64,000 bases of DNA from Membranipora membranacea (lineage: Eukaryota > Bryozoa > Gymnolaemata > Cheilostomatida > Membraniporidae). This document shows, piece after piece, positions 36,152-50,000 of the stretch. Below the pieces are notes generated by a model. It was not told where the DNA came from and ran no database searches. It worked only from the letters and a program-made list of their open reading frames with translations. Every line of letters begins with the position of its first letter. The stretch's first letter is position 1. The stretch is taken from contig OU612070.1 of assembly GCA_914767715.1 (NCBI GenBank), positions 11,861,501 through 11,925,500 of the forward strand, written 5' to 3'. A program made the position numbers and the translations under genes.

Positions 36152-37955
36152 CTGGCATATTAAAAAAAAAGTTCATTCGGGTCAACAGGGATTGCGCGCA
36201 AAATTACTATGGCTGGAGGTTGATAAGAGGTTTAAACACTAAATTTTTTATCCAATTATTAGCACGACTTATGATTTTTACGAGCAGTGTACCCTCTAAT
36301 GTCATAGCGTACATGACATGAACTTCTATGGCACAAGGCCAAAGTATGAAAAGGGATGATATAATTAAATTTGGTCAAATAAATAATTTTGTCCGGACTT
36401 ACCTTAGATTCAGGGTGGCTGATACAACTACAGCAACAGTGACCATCCCAGCCCCAGCAGCAGTCACGCCAGTAAACAGCTTGTAGTCCGCTGGTGTATC
36501 TGTAGGTGTATAAGATGTTGGAGTTGTAGCTACTGATATTGCCTTGCTCACTTTCACTGTTGATTCTCCGATATGCATGAGTTTCTCAAATTTTTCCTGG
36601 AACATTTAAAAAGTTCCATTTCACAGTTGTAAGTCAACTCATTTGATAAAATCTGTATCTGAGTTTCAGACATTATGAATACTAGGGGTCAAAGTGCGCG
36701 AAATACAGACTCTTAGGAGTAAATCTCACAAACGCGAACCATTTGTAATTATTATTAATATGCTTATACCATCCTTGCTGGTTAGCGAATCAAACAAAAC
36801 TAAACAAAATAGATTCGTGTTGGCTCCTGTAGAACCCACAAACGTCGCAAACGTCAAAACGTCGCAATCTAGCGTTCCACTAACGTCGCAATCCCGAAAA
36901 CGTCGCAACGAAGGGTTTTTTAAACGTCGCAAACCCACAAACGTCGCAATTTTTTAAATGCGCAATAGCTCGAACCCACTAACGTCGCAAATGTTGCAAC
37001 TCAACAAAAACGCCGAGTTGTCTCCTCGTTAGATGCAAATCGATGAATACGATTTGCTGTGATTAGTGGACAGGAGCATACAAAGTTAAAAATACTGTGG
37101 GAGTTGAAATATTGAAGATAGCGTACCAAGTTGTATAAGAGAAAAAATTATAAATCCTAGGATCACGATAGAAATTGTTCCTTCAGAATTCATTACTGCT
37201 GTCTCTACACAGGATGCTTATCAAAATTTTGCACAAGTAAGGTGAGTATCTGCATATATGTCAAGCCTGAAATATACTGTCATGTTTGATAGAGGCTATG
37301 CTCAAAAGTTGTTATGAGGTTGTTTGCACTACTTGAAATATCAGAAACTGGGAAAAATGTTAAATAATTTATGCATAAATCGCTCCATCTCTTTATGAAT
37401 TTCCCTTTATAAACATCCCTGTTTTAACTTTGCGTTTCGAATATTTGTATCTGCTGACGTTTTATAAAATTGTTAATAGTTTAGTCCCAATAATTGATAC
37501 CAATCTGCTCCCCGAGAAATTAACTAGTGAAACTCGGCTTGCTAAAACTTCTGGGTTTAGACTATCCAAGGAAAATTTTAGATTTGCTTTAGCTAATTTT
37601 GATGCTCAGAAGTTTAACGAATTACCCAATCATGTTAAGCTGAGTCAATCCCTTGCTACATTCAAAAATGCCACTTGGAGCCACGTCCTCAAACTTCTCA
37701 ATTAATGAGTCAGTTCTTATCATTTCATTTTAGCCTACTGCTACATTGTTCTAACTTTTCTTTTCCTAGCTATTGTGTATCAACTTGTGTAATGTTTTAC
37801 TGCTAATTAATGCCTGCGTGTACGTTGTAATTTTACCTGTCATTGTTCTTAATTTTTAGTTACATGTCTTTCTAATTCTACACCATATTTTTTATCAATT
37901 TTTCTGTTTTCTGGGTACAAGTCCTAAGGACTTATTCTTCTCCAGAATAAACATG

Positions 37956-38002
<47 letters not shown>

Positions 38003-41000
38003 TAGAATAAGCAATTTTACGTCATTCCCAAAATTCAACTTTTTGTTTTCCATATAGACTTTATGATAATAAAACCTTAAAAGATACCATATGAACCATT
38101 AGCGTACAACAGCTGGTGGTGATTTTACGACATTGCATTGAGTAATAGTCATGGTGTTTCTATCACACTGCAATCCAGAGAGCAACTTTGAACAAGATTT
38201 TGAGCTTGTCGCGCTCAATTTTTGCAGTCTAATAAAAGTTTGAATTGACCACGACAGGTTGTAGCTCAATGCTGTTAGTAAACTCAAATCCCTGTGGAAG
38301 AAATTTAAGTTATGGACTGTCAACTGCAGGTCAATGATAGTTGAATTGCATATTTACGGAATTTGATATTGCTTTGTGACCCAGCGGTTCATTGTTAATG
38401 GCTTTGTTTTAATAGTATGAAAAATATGGGTTTCCATAAACAAATCAAGTCAAATTCTATTGAGCCCAATATACTTTTGGAATTACAGAGAGTTGCATTA
38501 TGGGATTCTTTATCCTAATAAATTTTATTGATTTGTTATTGCTTACTCTCTGAAAGAGAAAGTGCTACATCCTGCAAAAGCATGTCCAACAGAAGCCTCT
38601 CTTGATAAGCATTGCTGGCAGGAGGGGGAACCCCTCTGTAAAGATTCTCATCAGCGTAACAAAAACAAAAACTTAAGCTGGAGACTCGTTTTAACTCCCA
38701 ACTAGTTGTCACTGCTCTCATCTGCAGGATTAGGTTCAGTCCAATTTCGGGGAACAAAAGAGTAATTTACTCTTCAAACAGGGGATCCAGGGTGCAGTAT
38801 TGTGTCGGAGGAGTGTATTTATTGCGACTTCTGGCCACCTATCTACCAACATCTTTATGGGGCGTTGGCTCTCGGTGATAGGTCTGGGGGATTTGGTCCC
38901 GCCCTGGTCTTTGTGTTGGTGTGTTCCCTGTATATCTGGTAAAATTTCAGTAAAGTAAAGTTTCAGTGTTCTTTTATGAGTCAGTGCACTCAGTTCATTA
39001 GCAAATAAACTCAGACAGTTTTGAAAGCTTAAAGGAGAGAAGGCAAAAGGTACAAATATTAACCTTATTATTTTATTGTAACCTGCATTCCCCATTCAAG
39101 GATTAATTATATTATATATACCTTGAATTGTGTAAAGGCTTAATTTGGCATCAGGATTGATGCGTTTGACACCATACTATTTTACATTTGGAAGTAACAC
39201 TTTATTTTAAAAGTTGTAAAGTAAGAGTATAAAGTTAACTTTTTGAGAACTGTGAAATGCATTCATACATAGTCATATAGTCATTGCTTGTGTTAATCTC
39301 TTATAGATTTAACGATTGTAATCTCAGTAAAAGCTCGTCAATAAAGTTATATTATATTGATCGACAATAGTCTGAGTTACGTCAGTCAAAATCCCAAGTC
39401 ATAAATCCCCTAAGCTGAAAGTCTAACGATAGGGAATCGTTAAACCCTCCAACAAAGCTTGTCAAGACAGGCTAAGCAACCAGCAGATAAATTAATTTGA
39501 GATGTTGTGCATTGCTTGTTTAGTAATGAAATAGATTGAAAAATTTTGAAGCTCAACTATACTTGGGTACCCAAAGCACCATCACCCTCTTAAAATGTAA
39601 CCTGCATTTGTCTATCTAGTCAGCTAGTATCTATCTCTTCCACCTAGACATACAGTGGGATGCCTACTACTTATTCAGTGGTCTAGTCAGTCAAATTTTT
39701 AGGCTACAGAGTTGCAACTCTGGTAAAGGTTTTCATCGCCTATCAACAGCTTGAAAATGTCTTTCAACCATCAACTATCATTTTTTGTAGGTTTTGCTGA
39801 TTCTCAACCACAGCAATATGAGAATACTCTGGTATCTATCGATATTTTATGTAAGTACTTAAATCCTATTGATCATTAACTTAACTTCTATGCAGTTGCT
39901 GTCCAACTCAGTTCAAATGGGTCAAACCATGAATCACTTCGTTCTGAGGTAGTGAACTATTACTTTCTCACCCATTCTTGGCCCAACAACAAAATAACAT
40001 CTCACCAGCAGATTACCTCGTTTCCATGAGTAGAGACGGGGCATATGGTGACCATATCGTGATCCAGGCACTTGCAGAAATGCTGAGTATCCAGATACTC
40101 ATTCTATCCTCTACAACAGAAGCAAATATTCTGATACGACCTGATGGCCAAAACGTATTTGAACCAAGTGAACCATATATTGTCCTTGGTCATTTACCAG
40201 AAAACAACGGAGAACATTACGTCGCACTTGGACAAGATTTGGCTGATATTGTTACTGTGATAGCAAGATCACCCCAGATACAACTTCAGACAAAGAGCAA
40301 GGTTGATGTGACTCCTCTAGCAAGGGTGCAGCCAGCAGTAACACCTCGAAGCCCCATGCCAGCTGTACAGGCCTCAGAAGACGTTAATGAGAACTTGTTA
40401 GACCTTCCAGTTGAAATTCTAACAATTATCTTTACTATGGTTATTGACAATAACTATACAATATATGAGACGTTGCTGGAGATGCAAGAATTGTATGAGT
40501 TCGTATCATTCTATCTTACAAGACCTAGCCCATCCTTACTATTATTGCTCAATCATACCGTTAACAACATTGTTCAATTATCTCTTTCTGGAGATATTCT
40601 CACATTTTGTATGTTGAGGAAAATGCATGAGCTGAACCTTCTAATCAATGATGTCTTCATACCAAGTGAAACAATTTATATGAATGCTCATCTTGAAAGT
40701 ACGTTGAATCCACACAAACTGCCGGTAATTCGACCCAAAGTGAGTGCCATACCACGAGCTAGCGGGAAAAACAGTGGGCTCATGATTGTGATCAAGAGGT
40801 GGCTTGTATCCAACAGCGCGTGGTGCAACGCTTGGTTAGTTTTGTTGGCAGAAAGGATGGATGGTATGTAGTTAGTGATATATTTTGGAAGAAATATTGA
40901 TGTAATACCTTTTATTGTACATATTTTCAGAACTCTTTACTAGGCACAAATTTAACGAACTTATCATAACCACAATATAAAAAATTAGTATATTTTTGTC

Positions 41001-44000
41001 ACACACTTACTTACGCAGAACTCAGCTATACTTTTTTTAAACTGTAAATACGTTACTCAATCATGTCTGTTTATATTCTCACTTCCGCAAAATCAAATAA
41101 AGTTTATTGCACTACGCAGCCAAATATATGAAATTGTAATGTCACAACCTTCCAAATAAATTATTGCCAAATAATAGTTAATCTCAAGGATAATGGCAGC
41201 AATTTGGAAAAAAAACTATACAAGGCTAGTTATCAAAATAATATTGATTCTTGTATGCAGCCAAAGCCATACAATTGGCTGTTAGTATGTACATGAGTGT
41301 ATACCATGGTACAATACTTTGGAGTTTCCAATCACTTAGCTAAGAAAATTTGACTTGTATGTCAATATATCTGCTAGATGTTGATAAGCTGTTATCAGAC
41401 GGAATGAGTTATCCCCTCCGAGAAAGAAAGGGCACAACTCCGATAGTTGGTTAACGCCTTATTAAACTTAGATTACATTAGATACATTAGATGGCTATTA
41501 TGACAAACTCATGCTGTGACACGGCAGTTGTCTAGCAGTTTTTTCTCTTAATCTCATACTCTCTACCTATTAATACCATGAGACTTCAACCATTAACACA
41601 AACACAGTTATCGATATCAGTACACATTAATCTCCTATTATTAAAGGCGCTCTATGAGTGCAATAACGGAGATATTGATGCTTATGAATGCAGCCATTTA
41701 TGCCAGCTCAATCTTTTCTGGCTCGATCCCCTGCTGACATTTAACCATGGAAAGTCGATCAAATTCACAGTTAGGTCAGTTTGTGTAGTATATAGATATG
41801 TACTAACAGTACAGCCTAGTGGGCCACCCTGAGCCAAACAACAAACCCATATCCGATTAGGATCTGTTTGAAATTACATCATAACAATCCCTTTTATGGT
41901 AGCAGTAATGGATTCTGATGTGACAAGACACTGAAAGTGAAGTGAAAAAAAAGAGATTCAAATGAGACGAAAAATACTCATCAATTAACCATTGCACAAA
42001 ATAGAACATTGATATTCAATTCCCCACAGTGTTTTGAAGTTTGTATCCCCTGTCCACTAATCATGACAACAAATCGTAGTGTTTTTGGTGAGTTGCGACA
42101 TTTGCGACGTTAGTGGGTTCGAGCTATTGCGACGTTTAAAAAATTGCGACGTTTGTGGGTTTGCGATGTTAAAAAACCCTTCGTTGCAACGTTTTTGGGA
42201 TTGCGACGTTAGTGGAACGCTAGATTGCGACGTTTTGACGTTTGCGACGTTTGTGGGTTCTACAGCTCCCTTAGCAGTTCCTTTACCGCTAAAATGGAAT
42301 CCCTAAACACATCAACTGATTTGTTGAAAATCTGATATAACTTAGTTCTACCTTCCTCCTCAGTGAACAATATAAGTCCAGCAAAATTCATCATCTGTCC
42401 TTCCCCCATAGGATGGTAAAGTAGAAGAAAATTTCATGAATTATAATAGGATGCATATCGGCTGCTGTTGGTTCATAAATATTTTCACATTTGGTATTGT
42501 CAGAAAGGGCAGAGAGAATCTGTAGACCAGGTCGAATATGAAGTCTGACCAAAAGCTGCCAACCATGGTGGTTTGTAAAGCAATAAATATACATTGCTCT
42601 ACTTGATTTGTATTACCTGAAATAAGATTTCCATAGCCAGTGTTACGGTGTACTTTGCCCCTTCTTCCAAAACCTGGTTGAAAAAGCCATTATAGATCCT
42701 ACCGTCTCCAACGTTGAATAGTCTTGTGCTCTCATTCAGCTTGGCAGCAAAATAACAGCTAAAAGTAGCTGTGGGAATTCTTCCACACTGACTATAATTA
42801 CCCATTTGGTTAGTTACTCCGTCCTTTTGCTGGACAATGACTATATAACTCCTACAAAAAGAAGCAGAGTCATCCAAAATTAAAAAAAAATACATCAACG
42901 TGTTCAAGTTATACAAGTTAAATTATAATGTGAGTAGTTAGGTTGTAAATTAGCTTTCTGTGGCTCAACATGGACAGTTATGGCGATATATGAGGAAGTA
43001 GAAATTGGAATATAGGCATTGTTCAAAAATGCCGAGTAAACTTTAGGTCAAAGAGTGTATGTTATTTTTTAACCGAACTCACATTGAGACTATATCGGTT
43101 GGTCTATAGAATTGTGGCAGGTATAGGGGAAATATAGGATTACCCTTTTCATAGTTGATTTCACCGAATATGGCACCACTTTTGCTGTGAGCTGTAAAAT
43201 AGAGAGCATACATTGGTATAATCGAAGTAACACAAATGACATAATATAAAAGGAATGGTGTTTAGATGGTCTGAAAGCACTTTTACAAGGTCAAAATAGG
43301 GGGCATATACAGTGACCAAAACTGAGATCTTTGAAATTTTCTATTGAAATTATGATTTCATTAACCCGATATAGCTGTTTTATTGTAATCCTTATTTTAC
43401 CTCGTAAATCTGTGTATTCTTGATATTGATTTGATCCAGGACTGTATCCTGCACCATTTTTCGCAGTTGCAGAACATACAAGTTTGAAGCATGGCTTGAG
43501 GCTACACACCCAAACATCAGATGAGTTCACAGGAACTGATTTGTTCACAATTGAGTCACTGTGACACATAAGCTGTAAAGGGAATAACATAAGTTATCAT
43601 TTCTCCCATTTTTCATTTAGTGATAGTAAGAAACTGATGAGAGATTATAAGAATGCATTCATATTCACTGTCAAAAATTCCTTCTATCAAGACAATAAAT
43701 CATAGTCATTGGCTGCAATCATTGTTTGAACTATTACATACATTCCAAGATAAACTGGCAGTTTTCACATGGAGGTATGAAAAACAAGAATTCACTGTAT
43801 TACCTGAAATGATGTTATCTTCCCATTTGGATGAGATGGCGGCTGTAGTTTCACTTTGATACAGGTGGTGTTTGTCTCTAGAGTATTTATTACCGGCCCA
43901 TCAGTGGGTTCTTAAAACAAAAAATATGGTCACCCGTCGTTCATCAGTAGTTAGCAACAGAAAATGCTATATCAAGCAGTTCAAATGTACTTGTGTGTGC

Positions 44001-47000
44001 ACGAGCCCCCAAATATACCATTGCCTTAAACTTTTCTTTTATCTGAACATAGAACAAAAGTTAATTTTTATTTTATTAATTTTATGGTTCCATTCAGATA
44101 AAACTGACCTATTTCAGGTGAGAGGGACAACGGACTTCTGCTGGAGGAAGTTTGATTATCTGCAGCATACGATATTACTTTGATGGTTGTCATTCTGTAT
44201 GGTATGACTTGGTCAAAGGTTGCAGTGTAGCTATATCGATTCAACCTCTTCGAATACTCTTGCTTCGGATTTGTTTGACTGACTATAACCTCATGGGTGA
44301 TATTATCTCTGCTGCATAATCTGCTGTTGCTGCTTGTTGATTTTACCTTCAATGTACCGGTATGAAATCAAAACACAAATCCAATCAATACAATTGTATT
44401 GATTCAGATGTAACAGCTAATGAGTGATATAGATGGTAAAGTATGTTCATCTTTTTATCGTACGACAACAATATTCACAAGCTAGGAACTGGTAGAAGAG
44501 GTTGAAACACTGATAAAATACGTTCATACTCATAATCAATGGGTTGGACCTATTATAAACATTAGAAGTAATAATAGTACATGTAGCAAATTATTAATTG
44601 TTGCAAATCTGTTTTGAACTGACAGTCAGTCATAACTTTAGGCCAATCTGTGGTAATGGAATAATGAGGGATGTTGTTAATCTGCAGGTTAGGTGATGGT
44701 TGTTATTGCTGCACTTCATTTATATGCCGAAATTTAGGGGAATACTGCCATGATTGCCTGGTTCTTTGTTTTAGGTGAATAAATTGAATGTGAAAGGGTC
44801 AGGATGGTACCGCCTCGCAAGCGCCAACGATTGGATACATTTACCTTGATATTGACAATAAGCCTTATCCCTGTTATGTTTTTCTCATAGTTGGTAATAA
44901 AGTATTGATGATCAAACACTGGAGGTGGAAGATCTATATTGAATATATAAAACATATTGTGTAACGGTTGTAACGGGAGAATATATGAGTGGTTTGGTCA
45001 TTCAGGTTCTGGCATAGACCTAATAATAAACCTAGACAGGACACCATATACAGCTGAAGTATAGTTTTTTTTTCACAACTCAACCAATTTTGAAACTTGC
45101 TTTACAATCAGCAGCATCAGGTTATCATCAACTTGATGTTATTGCTTCTTCAAAGTTCTGGACAGTAAATCGATGATAGCATCATTGCTTTTACAACTCC
45201 AATGTTGTTACGCCACCCACAATTAAATGCCTCGTGCCTCAATGCTAATGCTCCGTATAGTGTCCTGTCTAGGTTTATTATTAAGTTTATGGGTTCTGTA
45301 AAAATTCACTCACTGTCAAAAGATAAATGATGCGCTGGAGAATTGCAGCGAATTGGATATTAAGTTACCATGCAGTGCAGACCAGTTTCAATAATAAGTA
45401 ATCTCCTTAATCACCAACGTTTGGCCATTCAGGCTCCGAAGATAATTGAATCTTCGATATCATAATGAAAAAGTGGATTGACGTATAATTTGCCATGTGA
45501 GCTTGAGTTGCTTGGCAGGGAGGTCAGGTTTTATATAATATATTTAAACAGCAATACTATAATGATCATTAAGAACTGTTCTTTTACTCCATACACTGGT
45601 TAACAGAATATTTTCTCACCTGAACAGTTTGTTCTTGCAGATTTCCGGTCTGTTGCTAGACCGACTCCGGCAGATGTTTCGGCACGAACCTGACACTCGA
45701 CATATCGACCGACCGGAAGACCGCATACTTTTGTTTTGGTAGTAGTATTACCAATGCTTTTCCAACTGCCAGTTACATTACATTTGTACTGAAAAAACTT
45801 GCCCATATATATCTGACAGAATAATGATTTGGAATCCATTTATAGAGGTCCTCATTGGTGGACAATATCTCATCTCAATGACACAGCTCTATTTTAGACA
45901 AGTTATATGTGCTACACGCCATTTGTTAGTAAAATGATTTACTGTAAAGCCTTCTTCACTCTTTGTTAGTTGTATAGGTAATGGCAACTTTATGGCTCCA
46001 ATATGATATTGAAATTAGGCTTTTTATAAATACCTGGTAGTTGATTATTGTGCCGTTTTCTGTTCCGGGACTTTGCCATGACAACTGAATGCATGTCTTG
46101 CTCACAGGTTTCATGATAAAATTTGTCGGACTTGTAGGTACTGGTAAGAATAAGAGATTGCATGAAGTCATATTACTAATTTAATTGATAGACCAGATTT
46201 ACCTCCATCAGTGATTTACAGGGTTTCTTGTCGCCACTGTTTCCCTATCTGATTAAAAAGGTACCAATCAATATTATATACTTATAATTGAGATGGGCTA
46301 TGGTTAAAGGGGCATGTCATAAATTATACAGAAGAATTATTAGAGCCTCGCCTAGGTTGTGTGGCGATCGATCGAAACAATCAGTGCCACTACAATATCA
46401 TTGTCGGGACACAATTGTAGAGTTGTATAATATCCAGACTTATGACTACTATATAGAGAATCCCTGAATAGTCCGATTAGCTGGCAAGCCAAAAAACGAA
46501 AGCTTACTCAACCCAAGTGTGGAATTGATCAAGACTATCCCACAAATATCCACCAGTTAGCTCACTCACGTAAGTCGCCAGTTGTGAATGTTCTTGATTT
46601 TTCATGCCAAGTTAGGCCATTGTAGCTGACTCGCACTGTTATGTTATACTTCGTATTTGCATCCAGGCTTGTGAAGACTTTTGATTTTGCAAATTCTCCC
46701 GACTGTATTTTGTATTCTTCAGAAATTTTACAGACAGCTGGCATCTAAATTCAGAAAAATAGTGAATTCTATTTCATTGTCGTACATCATAAGGTAGCAG
46801 TTTAAACTCAATCGACCGGGATGCTACCGCAGAGCAGATTATTATCAAAAAGCCCAAAAGATTTTTGTCCAGCCAAATAATGGTTGGTTGGTTTCATTTG
46901 GTTGGTTCATTATGTACTTCAGCTCTAAGAGTGCTGTGAGATTTGGGTGTTTAAACTGTTGCATGGGCAGGGGAAACAGAAGGAAGTTATAAAAATCTGA

Positions 47001-50000
47001 GTAGATGACAGTGGGTTGATTAAAACATGTGAAGGAAGGGGTCTTTACCCCAGGCAGTTCTGTATTTAAGGCTTCCATATCTGCCTGAGGGGAGGTTATT
47101 CAGGTGAGTATTAAAACTTTATATTTGTATCTAACCTCAGAAGTTACTGTGATACCAGCATTTGCTTTCCATGTCTGTAGTCCATTTGATTCATTGTTGC
47201 GCTCTGGATTAATTTTCAGATCAATGACTGGAGCTGTTAAAAGGAAAACATAACTGTGATTTTGTTAAAAATCATTTCTTTGTTATTAATTTCTGTGCTT
47301 GAATATGAACCTGGCTGGTTAACCTCATTGAGTGTTTGATAATGTAATGCCACTGACTTGCATTGCAGCTGTCTGAGCACTTAGACTGAAATTGGGTGAA
47401 AGTTAGATACTTCATAATTCACATTGAAAATGGAAAATTTTGGTGAAGAGCTATTGTTACATTTGGATATTATACATAAAGTTTAAAATCTAATTTCTAA
47501 CTTCATGTGCCAAAAGGAGTTATAGTGACTAGAAACAAATGATTATGATGAATTATCTCACCTGGACAAGACTTTGTGGAAGCTTGTATGATACTGAGCG
47601 GTCCAGGAAGAACTTTCACCTCTCTTAATAAGCAATTGAGCTCAAACATGTAACGAGTACCTGGTTTAAGAGAGTTTGCTGTTACGGTGTTATCTGGAGA
47701 CAGAACAGTGTTCACGGAGGGGCACTCATTGCAATCAACTGTATACCTATTAAAAGTGTTATCAGAATAAATTTATAAAATGAACGGATGAGTTGACTTA
47801 GCTTTTCGACTTTTTATTCCACTTTCAGAGCGTGATTTACAAAACATTTTATTTAACAATTAAACAATCAAAATTATGGTTAGTGGTTATTGGTTTTCTT
47901 CAATATTTCAACGACGAGGTTTACATACTTGCAGTCAATGTCCGGATACGCGTTGTATATATATGGGATGGATTTGAATGGTGCAAACTCGATTTTCAGC
48001 TTGTCATAATCTTGTTCAATTACAGAACTGGGAATGTAAGTCTGTATGCCTACAATGCAATGAAGCAGAATAATTATTATGAGCTGAATAAAATGAATTC
48101 TGGATAGATGTTTCAGTACTTATGATTTCATTAGCAAATCAGAGAAACTTAAACAGCGTTTATATTCAAGTCATGGTCTACATACAGAATCCTATTCGAT
48201 AAATTGCTTATCTTAGTAAAACGAAAAGTTTTAAATCACCATATGCAGGTTAGTGGCTATGTGTTGCTATGGAGAATCAAGTATTGCAAGTTCAAAGGAC
48301 CCATATAATTTCCAATTTATAGAAAGAAGCTTTTTTCAATTATAAATGAGAGTTTTCCCCTCGAAATATGGAATTTCCTATTTAATGCCAGGTCTATCCA
48401 GGTAATTTTCACGAACACTGTCAATGAGTTGTGAAATGGAAATCAATGAATGTATGGCCATCTTTGATATATTGTGGATTGACCGAAGACCATAAATTTG
48501 TCAGTCACCTGAAGTTACATACACAAACAAGCGTACATGATACAGTTGATTGATGGGTTGAATGGTTACACAGAGGGAGGCATAGTCTTTTACAAAGCCA
48601 GTTTTATGAGTGTAAAGCAGTATTTTCGTACCAGGGCACACGTAAAGGTTGTGTCGGGGCTTCTCATGTTGACAAAAATTGTATGCATCGACATCATTCC
48701 TTGGCTCGTATTGCTTTATGAAATTAATAAATAGGTTTGTCCAAACAATCATTGATTAAATGCATATCTCCTTTGAAAAATCAAGTCAAACTGTTCCATA
48801 AAACAATTCCATGATTGATAGGCAGGGCAGTTACTGATTATCTTTGGAAGTTCCTGATTATCTTTGGATATAAGTGCGGGACAACAGTGATCAGCGCTTC
48901 CATCAAATTGAGCCCTGTGAAGAATTTGATGGATGTCAAGTCCTTGCTTTAGGTTCACTTTGGTACCATTGGTGTTCAAACAGGTTGCCAGCATTTCAAT
49001 CCTCCTCATGACGGCATTGTGCTTAGAAATATTTGCTTGGTCTGATGAGATATTAGAAGAATTTGCTGTCATTGAAACTTTGAGGCATCTCTGTTTGAGA
49101 AAACCTAATGATACTAAAATAACTACCACAAACTTAGTGGTAAACTGAGGGACACTGCTATTCATCACTAGTTTTATATTTGTAACAGATCAGTGGGGTT
49201 TCAAATATTACCATGCATCAAAACATCAAAACATCAAAACTGCCCTACCACGATCATTTTCTTGGCTGACAAATTCATCATCTAATTTGTGATATGATCT
49301 TACCAGATATTATAGACTCTTTTTGGTCTCTGATCTCACTATCGAATCGATATATTGATAACATTAGTGAAAAGGTATGGTTGAGGAGATGTATACACCG
49401 GAGGGTGGTTGGGACTGGAACAATCAACTATTAGAGCTGAGCACTCAAAAATCTTAAAATCAAGCTTGTGATATTTAGGATGGGAGCTTGCCTGCTTTGT
49501 ATACTTTCACCTCTGTAAGGATAGAATTCAGAGTTTCTGTACCAGTGATCTTAAACTTAGTTATGACAGTTGTTTTGTGATTGTAACAAACCACAGTATC
49601 AAATAGTCTCTTGTTCTCGTCCAGCTTCTTTTCCTCAGATGTCCATCTTCTACATTGCTCACCATCGTTGTATGAATATAAAAGTGCTTTAAGTTCGTCT
49701 ACATCTAAAAACAGAAAATATAATTTTTTTCATCCGGCAATCCATTCAGTCAGTGAAACTAATTGGACCTTCCCGTCATTTTACACACTTTACTGAGGTA
49801 GTCATACATTAGTTAGACCAAAAGTGACCATCAAGAAGATGAAATTCACTGATGACAATCCTACAGCAATTATAATTCTTATGAAATTATTAACCTGAGG
49901 ATTAGCAATTGACATTGAGAATTGAATTAAAGTGTTAAAATCTCTGCAAGGTGTGAGAGTAAACTTATCTCGTTAGATCATAATTATTTATCAGCCTCCC

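Larger units (their letters stand above)
36828..42264. mobile_element. 5.4 kb TIR DNA transposon in gene B intron 21
   Basis: The termini are TGTAGAACCCACAAACG... and the exact complement ...CGTTTGTGGGTTCTACA. The flanking duplication is GCTCC at 36823-36827 and 42265-42269. If the ends are read as CTGTAG...CTACAG, the duplication is CTC. The inverted repeats run for about 220-250 bases (36828-37083 and 42043-42264). They contain seven and six exact copies of AACGTCGCAA/TTGCGACGTT plus near-matches. Gene A has the empty site. The interior holds an OTU-like ORF, a LINE fragment and unassigned sequence. I recognise no transposase. TGT...ACA ends with a 4-5 bp duplication would suit Ginger-type or other integrase-like elements, but the class is open. 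Confidence 0.88.

Noticed and set aside
36830-37010. CRISPR-like array or simple tandem repeat (spaced AACGTCGCAA units)
   Set aside because: The spacing is irregular, the host is an animal, and the array is mirrored exactly at 42043-42264 as transposon inverted ends.
37959-37998. (TA)n tract as an origin or regulatory site
   Set aside because: It is the simple-repeat tail of the LINE fragment just before it.
39978-40871. Ordinary host gene for an OTU deubiquitinase
   Set aside because: It lies wholly within the inverted repeats of a recent insertion absent from the paralog, and it lacks the catalytic box.
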